Source of the DNA: an uncultured Pseudomonadota bacterium
Lineage (GTDB): Bacteria; Pseudomonadota; Gammaproteobacteria; Burkholderiales; Casimicrobiaceae
Length of the DNA stretch: 12,589 nucleotides
Direction: 5' to 3'
Assembly: GCA_937958295.1 (NCBI GenBank)
Contig: CALFEY010000112.1
Span: 1-12,589, forward strand
This document shows positions 6,138 through 12,589 of this stretch, piece after piece (the stretch's first letter is position 1; each line of letters starts with the position of its first letter). Position numbers and translations under genes: made by a program. The notes beneath the pieces were generated by a model. That model had not been told where the DNA came from and did not search any database. It was given only the letters and a program-made list of their open reading frames with translations.

Positions 6138-8252
6138 ATGCGCATCTCCGTCTCGCGCCGCCGCCCCCGGCGCGGCGCTTCGCTCCCGCTGCCGGCGTTG
6201 ATTCTCTGCGCGTGGGCGGCGGGGCCGGTGTCCGCCGACGATGCCGCGCGCCTCGATCCGGTGGTGGTGTCTGCCACCCGCAACGAGCAGCGTAGCTTCG
6301 ATGTGCCGGCATCGGTGGACACCGTCGATCGCACCGCGATCCGCGACGCACAGCCCGCCATCAACCTGTCCGAGACGCTTCCACGCGTGCCCGGGGTGTT
6401 CGCCGCCAACCGCAACAACTACGCGCAGGACCTGCAGCTGTCCATCCGCGGCTTCGGCGCCCGGGCGACGTTCGGTGTGCGCGGGGTACGCCTGTATCAG
6501 GACTTCATTCCGCTCACCATGCCCGATGGCCAGGGACAGACCGGCAGCGTAAGCCTGCTCGCCGCCGAGCGCATCGAGGTGTTGCGCGGGCCGTTCTCCA
6601 CGCTGTACGGCAACGGGTCGGGCGGCGTGGTGGCGATCTTCACCGAGGCACCACCGGACGTGCCGGAAGTGGTCGCCAGCGCGAGCGTTGGCAGCTTCGG
6701 GACCTCGAACGTGGGCCTGCGGGCCGGCGGCGCCGTCGCGGGCGTGGGGTTCGCCGTGGCCGGCAACCGCTTCGATACCGCGGGCTATCGGGCGCACTCG
6801 GCCGCCACGCGCGACATCACCAACGCCAAGCTCGCCTTTGCCGTGGGCGAGGCCACGCGTGTCACGGTGCTGGGCACCTCGCAGCGCCAGCCCGAAGCGC
6901 AGGATCCGCTCGGCCTCACCCAGGCGCAAGTCGAGGCCGACCCGCGGCAGGCCGATCCGGTCACCGCACTCTTCGACACGCGCAAGTCAGTAGGCCAGAC
7001 GCAAGGCGGTATCGCGGTCGAGCACACGTTGGCGCCGTCCACATTGGCGCGCTTGACCGCTTACGCCGGCACCCGCCAGGTGGAGCAGTTTCTTGCCTTC
7101 GCCGGGGCCGCCGCCACGTCCTCGGGCGGCGTGGTGGACCTCGATCGCGACTACGGCGGCGTGGGCCTGCGGGTGGTGTGGTCCGGCGTGCTCGCCGGCG
7201 GGCCCTTGACGCTCACGGCGGGCGCGGACGCCGACCGCATGCGGGAGCAGCGGCAGGGCTTCGTGAACGACTTCGGCGTGGCGGGCGCGCTGCGCCGCGA
7301 CGAACAAGACACCGTCCAGAGCGCGGACGCCTACCTCGAGGGGCAGTGGCACCCGCATCCGCTCGTCTCGGCGACCGTGGGTGTGCGCACGAGCGTGGTG
7401 CGCTTCGAGGTCGACGACCGCTACGTGACCACGGCAAGCCCCGACGACAGCGGCCGCCGCCGCTACACGAACACGAGCCCCATCGCGGGGCTCGTGTTGC
7501 ACGCGACCGACGATCTCAACGTCTACGCGAGCTACGGTCGCGGCTTCGAGACCCCCACCTTCGCCGAGCTCGCCTATCGCCCGGCAGCGCCCGGAGTGAA
7601 CTTCGCCCTGCAGCCGGCCACGTCCACGGCCTACGAAGTGGGCGCGAAGTGGCTCACGACCACGCAGCGTGCCACGCTCGCGGCCTTCCACACGCGCACC
7701 GAGCAGGAGATCGTGGTGGACACGGCCACGGGCGGCCGCACGACGTATCGCAACGCAGGCGCCACCCGGCGCCGCGGGGTGGAGGCGGCATGGGACGCCA
7801 CGCTGCCCGGCAGCGTCCTGGTGCATGGCAACTACACCTGGCTCGATGCCACCTTCGCGGACGCTTTCGTGGCAGGGACGCCGCCGGCGGCGGTGCCCGC
7901 CGGCGCGCGCCTGCCGGGGGTGCCGGCGCAGCAGGCGTATGCGAGCCTGCGCTGGGCGCCGCCGTCGGCATGGGGGTTTGCCGTGGGGGCGGAAGTGCAG
8001 TACGTGGGACGCGTGTACGCGAACGACCGCAATACCGCCGTGGCGCCGGGTTACGTCGTGGGCAATGCATGGGTCGGGGTGGCGCGCACGCTGGGCAACG
8101 TGCGCCTGTCCGCGTACGCGCGGGTGAACAACGTGGCCGACGTGGCCGTGATCGGATCGGTCATCGTGAACGACACCAACGGGCGCTACTTCGAGCCGTC
8201 CCCGGGGCGCAACGTGTTCGCCGGACTTGAAGCGACGCTCGCCTTCCGCTAG
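6138..8252 (+). CDS. TonB-dependent outer-membrane receptor
   Basis: This 704-residue protein is a plugged outer-membrane beta-barrel that takes up a ligand using TonB energy. Residues 1-33 form an Arg-rich signal peptide with a hydrophobic core (LPALILCAWAA) and a likely cleavage after VSA. A TonB box (DPVVVSA, 40-46) follows. The plug domain spans about 52-170 and contains LPRVPGV, LSIRGFGARATFGVRG and IEVLRGPFSTLYGNGSGG. The rest is the barrel, with typical repeated strands such as LNVYASYGRGFETPTFAEL. The C-terminus reads GLEATLAFR: the usual terminal aromatic is followed by an Arg. Plug features resemble receptors for iron chelates such as ferric citrate, but no iron-uptake partner genes are nearby and the ligand cannot be named. 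The start at 6138 lacks a Shine-Dalgarno but is the only in-frame ATG giving a proper signal peptide. Confidence 0.92.
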   Translation: MRISVSRRRPRRGASLPLPALILCAWAAGPVSADDAARLDPVVVSATRNEQRSFDVPASVDTVDRTAIRDAQPAINLSETLPRVPGVFAANRNNYAQDLQLSIRGFGARATFGVRGVRLYQDFIPLTMPDGQGQTGSVSLLAAERIEVLRGPFSTLYGNGSGGVVAIFTEAPPDVPEVVASASVGSFGTSNVGLRAGGAVAGVGFAVAGNRFDTAGYRAHSAATRDITNAKLAFAVGEATRVTVLGTSQRQPEAQDPLGLTQAQVEADPRQADPVTALFDTRKSVGQTQGGIAVEHTLAPSTLARLTAYAGTRQVEQFLAFAGAAATSSGGVVDLDRDYGGVGLRVVWSGVLAGGPLTLTAGADADRMREQRQGFVNDFGVAGALRRDEQDTVQSADAYLEGQWHPHPLVSATVGVRTSVVRFEVDDRYVTTASPDDSGRRRYTNTSPIAGLVLHATDDLNVYASYGRGFETPTFAELAYRPAAPGVNFALQPATSTAYEVGAKWLTTTQRATLAAFHTRTEQEIVVDTATGGRTTYRNAGATRRRGVEAAWDATLPGSVLVHGNYTWLDATFADAFVAGTPPAAVPAGARLPGVPAQQAYASLRWAPPSAWGFAVGAEVQYVGRVYANDRNTAVAPGYVVGNAWVGVARTLGNVRLSAYARVNNVADVAVIGSVIVNDTNGRYFEPSPGRNVFAGLEATLAFR

Positions 8253-8266
8253 ACGCGCTCGATGCT

Positions 8267-8300
8267 GCGGCGCGAGAAGCCGCGGCGCGAGAAGCCGCGG
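8267..8300 (+). repeat. 15-bp tandem repeat forming twin hairpins
   Basis: GCGGCGCGAGAAGCC occurs twice in a row (8267-8281, 8282-8296), followed by a partial third copy GCGG. Each copy can form a hairpin with the same GCGAGAA loop: GCGGC/GCCGC in the first, and a longer 7-bp stem CCGCGGC (8280-8286) / GCCGCGG (8294-8300) in the second. The right arm of the first overlaps the left arm of the second, so both cannot form fully. It begins 15 bp after the TonB receptor stop and may work as its transcription end, though no T-run follows. Confidence 0.5.
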
Positions 8301-8305
8301 TCCAA

Positions 8306-8335
8306 TTGCCGCGCATGCCCGTTGCGCAGTATGCT
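8306..8335 (+). promoter_or_regulatory. Candidate sigma70-type promoter of the cox-like operon
   Basis: TTGCCG (8306-8311, 4 of 6 to TTGACA) is separated by 18 bp from TATGCT (8330-8335, 4 of 6 to TATAAT). This is the best promoter-like pair in the 154-bp gap before the operon. It would give a leader of roughly 65 nt ahead of the GTG at 8407. It is a pattern match by eye only. Confidence 0.35.
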
Positions 8336-8345
8336 TCACGGGCAT
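8315..8345. promoter_or_regulatory. 8-bp inverted repeat over the candidate -10, possible operator
   Basis: ATGCCCGT (8315-8322) and ACGGGCAT (8338-8345) are perfect inverted repeats separated by 15 bp. They enclose the TATGCT candidate -10. Arm centres are 23 bp apart, about two helical turns, which would suit a dimeric regulator bound on one face. As RNA it could also fold into a hairpin with a 15-nt loop. Confidence 0.35.
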
Positions 8346-8392
8346 TGCACGCCTGTCCATGCCGAGCCGACGCAAGATCGGCCGCGACCTTC

Positions 8393-8398
8393 GAGGAG
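8393..8398 (+). promoter_or_regulatory. Shine-Dalgarno deciding the coxS-type GTG start
   Basis: GAGGAG lies 8 nt before the GTG at 8407. An in-frame ATG at 8359 has no comparable site and would add a basic extension not expected in this subunit family, so the GTG is preferred. Confidence 0.7.
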
Positions 8399-8406
8399 AT
8401 TCATCC

Positions 8407-8880
<474 letters not shown>

Positions 8881-8891
8881 GAGGAGGCGAC

Positions 8892-11264
8892 ATGGGTGCG
8901 AACGAAACAGGCCCGATCGGGCAGGCCGTGCGCCGCCGCGAGGATGCGCGCTTCCTCACCGGGACGGGACAATACACCGACGACGTGACGATGCCGCGGC
9001 AGACCTGCGCGTATTTCCTGCGCTCGCCGCATGCGCACGCGAACATCCGCAGCATCGATACCAAGGCAGCCAAGGCCGCGCCTGGCGTGGTGGCCATCTA
9101 CGTCGGTGCCGACCTCACCGGCGTGAACGGCCTGCCGTGTGGCTGGCTCATCACGGGCACCGACGGCAAGCCGATGAACGAGCCGCCGCACCCGGTGCTC
9201 GCGCAGGGCAAGGTGCGCCACGTGGGCGATCCCGTCGCGGTCGTGGTCGCCGAGTCGCTGCTCGAGGCGAAGGATGCCGCGGAGATGATCGCGGTGGACT
9301 ACGAGGTCCTGCCGGCGGTGGTGAGCGGTGTCGATGCGCTGAAGCCCGGCGCCCCGCAGATCCACGAGCAGGCGCCCGGCAACAAGTGCTACACGTGGGC
9401 GCTGGGCGACAAGGCCGCGGTCGACGCCGCGTTCGCCACGGCCCATCACGTGTCGAAGGTGGACATCGTCAACAACCGGCTCGTGCCCAATGCGATCGAG
9501 CCGCGTGCCGCGGTGGCGTCGTACAACCGCGCGGAACAGTCGTACACGCTCTACGTCGCGAGCCAGAACCCGCACGTCGAGCGGCTGCTGATGACCGCCT
9601 TCGTGCTGGGACTCCCGGAAACGAAGGTGCGCGTGATCGCCCCGGACGTGGGGGGCGGCTTCGGCTCCAAGATCTACCTCTACGCCGAGGAGACCGCGCT
9701 GGTGTGGGCGAGCAAGCACGTCAATCGCCCCATCCGCTGGGCGGCGGACCGCAGCGAGGCGTTCATCTCCGATGCGCACGGGCGTGATCACGTCACGCAC
9801 GCCGAGATGGCCGTCGACAAGGACGGCCGCTTCCTCGCGATGCGCGTGACCACGACCGCGAACCTGGGCGCCTACCTGTCCACGTTCGCGTCGTGCATTC
9901 CCACGATCCTTTACGCGACGCTGCTTGCGGGCCAATACACCACGCCTGCGATCTACTGCGAGGTCACGGCCGCGTTCACCAACACGGTGCCGGTGGATGC
10001 CTATCGCGGCGCGGGGCGGCCTGAAGCCACGTACGTCGTGGAGCGCGTCGTGCACCAGGTGGGGGTGGATTTGGGCATCGCGCAGGACGAGATTCGCCGT
10101 CGCAATTTCATCCGTGCGTTCCCCTACGCCACGCCCGTCGCGCTCACCTACGACACCGGCAACTACGACCAGACGCTCGACGAGGCGATGCGCATGGCCG
10201 ACGTGGCGCACTTCACCTCGCGCAAGGCCGAGGCCGCCAGGCGCGGCAAGCTGCGCGGCCTGGGCTACTCGTCGTACATCGAGGCATGCGGGCTCGCACC
10301 GTCGAACATCGCGGGCGCCCTGGGCGCGCGTGCCGGCCTGTACGAGGCGGGCGAGGTACGCGTGAATCCCACCGGCGGCGTGACGGTCTTCACCGGCTCG
10401 CACAGTCACGGCCAGGGCCACGAGACCACATTTGCACAGATCGTGGCGGACAAGCTCGGCATCGACATGGCCAACGTCGAGATCGTGCACGGCGACACCG
10501 GCCGCATCCCCTTCGGCATGGGCACCTACGGCTCGCGCTCGCTGGCGGTGGGCGGCACGGCGATCGTCAAGGCCATCGACAAGGTCGTGGCCAAGGGCAA
10601 GAAGATCGCGGCGCATCTCCTCGAGGCCGCGGAGACCGACATCGAGTTCAAGGACGGCAAGTTCACCGTGGCAGGTACCGATCGCAGCAAGGCGTTCGGC
10701 GAGGTGGCGCTCGCGGCCTACGTCCCGCACATCTATCCGCTGGACAAGCTCGAGCCGGGCCTGAACGAGACCGCCTTCTACGATCCCACCAACTTCACCT
10801 ATCCCGCGGGCACGCACATCTGCGAGGTGGAGATCGATCCGGATACCGGCGTGACCGAGGTCGTGAATTTCGTCGCGTGCGACGACTTCGGCAACATCAT
10901 CAATCCCATGATCGTGGAAGGCCAGGTTCATGGTGGCCTCGCGCAAGGCCTCGGGCAGGCGCTGCTCGAGAACTGCGTGTACGACGCCAAGACCGGCCAG
11001 CTCCTCTCGGGCAGCTTCATGGATTACGCGATGCCGCGGGCCGATGACCTGCCCACGTTCAAGGTGAGCACCAAGGTCACCCCGTGCACGCACAATCCGC
11101 TGGGAGCCAAAGGGTGCGGGGAGGCTGGGGCGATCGGCGCTCCGGCCGCGATGATGAATGCCGTGCACGATGCCCTGCTCGGCGTGGGCGTCAAGGACAT
11201 CCAGATGCCCGCGTCGCCGCATCGCGTGTGGCAGGCGATCCAGTCGGCCAAGGCCGGCGCGTAA
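8892..11264 (+). CDS. coxL: Molybdenum hydroxylase large subunit, form II CoxL-like
   Basis: This 790-residue catalytic subunit binds the molybdopterin cofactor. It opens with the usual GQAVRRREDARFLTGTGQYTDD segment. The Mo-cofactor loops are VGGGFGSK (253-260), GQGHETTF (507-514) and GCGEAGAIGAP (741-751), with Glu744 as the catalytic base. The active-site loop reads AYRGAGR (370-376). That is the form II signature; proven CO dehydrogenases (form I) have AYRCSFR, whose Cys holds Cu bound to Mo. The Cys is Gly here, so a Mo-Cu centre and efficient CO oxidation are doubtful; a role as an aldehyde, purine or other heterocycle hydroxylase is possible. The start at 8892 follows GGAGGAGG (8880-8887), which overlaps the end of the coxS stop, so translation is tightly linked. 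No Mo-insertion or Cox maturation gene (coxD, coxE, coxF types) follows within the window. Confidence 0.9.
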   Translation: MGANETGPIGQAVRRREDARFLTGTGQYTDDVTMPRQTCAYFLRSPHAHANIRSIDTKAAKAAPGVVAIYVGADLTGVNGLPCGWLITGTDGKPMNEPPHPVLAQGKVRHVGDPVAVVVAESLLEAKDAAEMIAVDYEVLPAVVSGVDALKPGAPQIHEQAPGNKCYTWALGDKAAVDAAFATAHHVSKVDIVNNRLVPNAIEPRAAVASYNRAEQSYTLYVASQNPHVERLLMTAFVLGLPETKVRVIAPDVGGGFGSKIYLYAEETALVWASKHVNRPIRWAADRSEAFISDAHGRDHVTHAEMAVDKDGRFLAMRVTTTANLGAYLSTFASCIPTILYATLLAGQYTTPAIYCEVTAAFTNTVPVDAYRGAGRPEATYVVERVVHQVGVDLGIAQDEIRRRNFIRAFPYATPVALTYDTGNYDQTLDEAMRMADVAHFTSRKAEAARRGKLRGLGYSSYIEACGLAPSNIAGALGARAGLYEAGEVRVNPTGGVTVFTGSHSHGQGHETTFAQIVADKLGIDMANVEIVHGDTGRIPFGMGTYGSRSLAVGGTAIVKAIDKVVAKGKKIAAHLLEAAETDIEFKDGKFTVAGTDRSKAFGEVALAAYVPHIYPLDKLEPGLNETAFYDPTNFTYPAGTHICEVEIDPDTGVTEVVNFVACDDFGNIINPMIVEGQVHGGLAQGLGQALLENCVYDAKTGQLLSGSFMDYAMPRADDLPTFKVSTKVTPCTHNPLGAKGCGEAGAIGAPAAMMNAVHDALLGVGVKDIQMPASPHRVWQAIQSAKAGA

Positions 11265-11277
11265 GGGAGCGAGGGAC

Positions 11278-12069
11278 ATGTACACGTTCGAACTCAAGAA
11301 AGCCGATTCCGTGGCCAACGCCGCCGCGCTCCTCGCGGCCAGCGGCGGCAAGGCGCTCGCGGGCGGGCAGAGCCTCGTCGCGGCGCTGAAGCTGCGCCTC
11401 GCGCAACCCGGAACGCTCGTGGACCTCTCCGGCATCGCCGAGCTCAAGGGAATCCGGCGCGAGGGCACCCACGTCGTGATCGGCGCGATGACGCGTCACG
11501 CCGACGTCGCGGCCTCCGCGGAGGTCAAGGTGGGCATTCCCGCGCTCGCCGCGCTTGCCGAGGGCATCGGCGACCGTCAGGTGCGCAACATGGGCACGCT
11601 CGGCGGCTCGCTCGCCAACAACGATCCGGCCGCGTGCTACCCCGCTGCCGTTCTCGGGCTCGACGCCGTCGTGCACACCAGCAAGCGCAAGCTCGCGGCC
11701 GCCGACTTCTTCAAGGGCATGTACGAGACGGCGCTGGCGGAAGACGAGCTCATCACGAGCGTGAGCTTCCCGGTGCCCGCCAAGGCGGCCTACGTGAAGT
11801 TCGTGCAGCCCGCGTCGCGCTTCGCGCTTGTGGGCGTGTTCGTGGCGCAAACCGCCGGCGGCGTGCGGGTGGCGGTGACGGGCGCGGGGTCCTCGGTGTT
11901 TCGCGCCAAGGCCCTCGAGGATGCGCTGGCGAAGAGCTTCACGGCGGACGCAGCCAAGGCCGTGAAGGTGCCCGCCACGGGGCTCAACAGCGACCTGCAC
12001 GGATCCGCCGAGTATCGCGCGCACCTCATCTCGGTGCTCGCGGCGCGGGCAGTGACGGCCGCCGGCTGA
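11278..12069 (+). CDS. coxM: Molybdenum hydroxylase FAD subunit (CoxM-type)
   Basis: This medium subunit (263 residues) binds FAD and passes electrons from the iron-sulfur clusters to the final acceptor. The two FAD-contact motifs are present: AGGQS (28-32) and TLGGSLANNDP (107-117), with GDRQVRNMG just before the second. The C-terminal third forms the CO dehydrogenase flavoprotein domain (about residues 170-260; VTGAGSSVFRA is typical). Length is normal for the bacterial subunit (about 260-290). The ATG at 11278 is preceded by AAGGGAG (11263-11269) at 8 nt, partly inside the coxL stop; a second purine-rich stretch GAGGGA sits immediately before the start. It ends the S-L-M gene order that is usual for form II operons, whereas form I operons run M-S-L. 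Confidence 0.92.
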   Translation: MYTFELKKADSVANAAALLAASGGKALAGGQSLVAALKLRLAQPGTLVDLSGIAELKGIRREGTHVVIGAMTRHADVAASAEVKVGIPALAALAEGIGDRQVRNMGTLGGSLANNDPAACYPAAVLGLDAVVHTSKRKLAAADFFKGMYETALAEDELITSVSFPVPAKAAYVKFVQPASRFALVGVFVAQTAGGVRVAVTGAGSSVFRAKALEDALAKSFTADAAKAVKVPATGLNSDLHGSAEYRAHLISVLAARAVTAAG

Positions 12070-12084
12070 TCGCGGTCGCGTTCC

Positions 12085-12105
12085 GGTCGCGTACGTAGCG
12101 CGGCC
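12085..12105. terminator. Possible hairpin between convergent genes
   Basis: In the 49-bp gap, GGTCGCG (12085-12091) can pair with CGCGGCC (12099-12105), seven pairs with one G-T wobble, across a 7-nt loop. No T-run follows. The GGTCGCGT element also occurs once more at 12074-12081. The location suits a shared transcription end, but the evidence is weak. Confidence 0.25.
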
Positions 12106-12118
12106 TGTCGAAGCCCGG

Positions 12119-12577
12119 TTACTTCGGCGGCGTCGTCGCCGTGGAGTTCTTGGCAGGCGCCGACTTGGCAGCGGCGTCCTTCGCGGGCGCCGCTTTCGTC
12201 GTGGGCGCCTTGGCCGGCGTGCCCTTGGCGGGCGCCTTCGGCTTCGCACGCGCCATCTCCGCCTTGACGCTGCGCAGCACCTGCGACCACACCGGGTGGC
12301 CGGCTTCCGCCGGGGCGAGCGCGAACGCGGGATCGGCCTCGAGGGCCAGGCGGAACTCGTCACGACACGTCTTCTCGCGGCCGTTCACGCACACCATGAA
12401 CGCGCGGTACTTGTGCGCCTGCGCGCGGTCGCCGGCGCCAGGCAGGCCCATGTCGAGCGCGCTTTGCAGTTGCCGGGTAGCGGCGGCGAAGTCGCCGTCT
12501 TCGTAGCTCTTGATGCCCGCGGCGAGCTCCGATACCGCAATGAGGCGGGGACGGCGGTGTGGGGCGGGTTTGTGCAT
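12119..12577 (-). CDS. TPR-like protein with Ala/Lys/Pro-rich tail (probably 5'-truncated)
   Basis: I do not recognise this protein with certainty. From the ATG at 12577 it has 152 residues. Residues about 15-95 look like two to three TPR-type helical hairpins (AAGIKSYEDGDFAAATRQL, then AHKYRAFMVCVNGREKTC, then FRLALEADPAFAL), followed by AEAGHPVWSQVLRSVK. A similar TPR-CxxxGR-xxC-DPAF-GHPxW layout is known to me from betaproteobacterial TssQ-family lipoproteins linked to type VI secretion and from other short TPR proteins; that is a weak comparison from memory. From about residue 110 the tail is low-complexity Ala/Lys/Pro with repeated PAK motifs and is probably disordered. No signal peptide or lipobox is visible, no Shine-Dalgarno precedes the ATG, and the frame stays open to the window edge at 12589. 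It may therefore be the C-terminal part of a longer protein. Confidence 0.62.
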   Translation of the reverse strand: MHKPAPHRRPRLIAVSELAAGIKSYEDGDFAAATRQLQSALDMGLPGAGDRAQAHKYRAFMVCVNGREKTCRDEFRLALEADPAFALAPAEAGHPVWSQVLRSVKAEMARAKPKAPAKGTPAKAPTTKAAPAKDAAAKSAPAKNSTATTPPK

Positions 12578-12589
12578 GAGGTGCGCATT

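Noticed and set aside
8359..8361. ATG as start of the coxS-type gene
   Set aside because: It lacks a Shine-Dalgarno and adds a basic extension; the GTG at 8407 has GAGGAG at 8 nt and gives the standard length.

Overview
The window is high-GC, densely coded bacterial DNA of ordinary chromosomal type. Lipid A synthesis genes and a TonB-dependent outer-membrane receptor show a Gram-negative bacterium. The fabZ-lpxA-lpxB-rnhB order and base composition suggest a proteobacterium, probably a betaproteobacterium; that taxonomic call is an inference from gene content only. No rRNA, tRNA, CRISPR array, insertion sequence or phage gene was found, and no gene-free stretch exceeds 154 bases.

Layout. (1) Positions 1-3006, plus strand: an envelope/housekeeping cluster with the 3' part of fabZ (cut by the window start), lpxA, lpxB and rnhB. 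FabZ makes acyl-ACP precursors, LpxA and LpxB carry out the first and the disaccharide-forming steps of lipid A synthesis, and RnhB removes RNA from DNA. Hairpins follow rnhB. (2) 3093-4064, plus: a PLP enzyme of the serine racemase / hydroxyaspartate dehydratase type. (3) 4138-6115, minus: a two-gene unit, first a flavin oxidoreductase of the kind elsewhere fused to SelD, then an inositol monophosphatase. (4) 6138-8252, plus: a TonB-dependent receptor whose start lies only 22 bp from the divergent oxidoreductase start. (5) 8407-12069, plus: a coxSLM-type operon encoding the iron-sulfur, molybdopterin and FAD subunits of a molybdenum hydroxylase. The active-site loop AYRGAGR and the S-L-M order mark it as form II ('CO dehydrogenase-like'), so its substrate is uncertain. 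(6) 12119 to the window end, minus: a TPR-like protein with an Ala/Lys/Pro-rich tail, probably cut by the window edge.

The three Cox-type subunits should form one (SLM)2 flavoprotein complex and are translated from strong, closely spaced Shine-Dalgarno sites. A candidate promoter with an overlapping inverted repeat precedes them. The lipid A genes also form one functional series. The other genes are neighbours without an obvious shared pathway.

I do not see evidence for a wholly new system. The points most worth a second look are the 22-bp divergent region with overlapping opposed -10-like elements, the inverted repeat and tandem hairpins in front of the cox-like operon, the 19-codon ORF bridging lpxA and lpxB, and the stand-alone SelD-type oxidoreductase.
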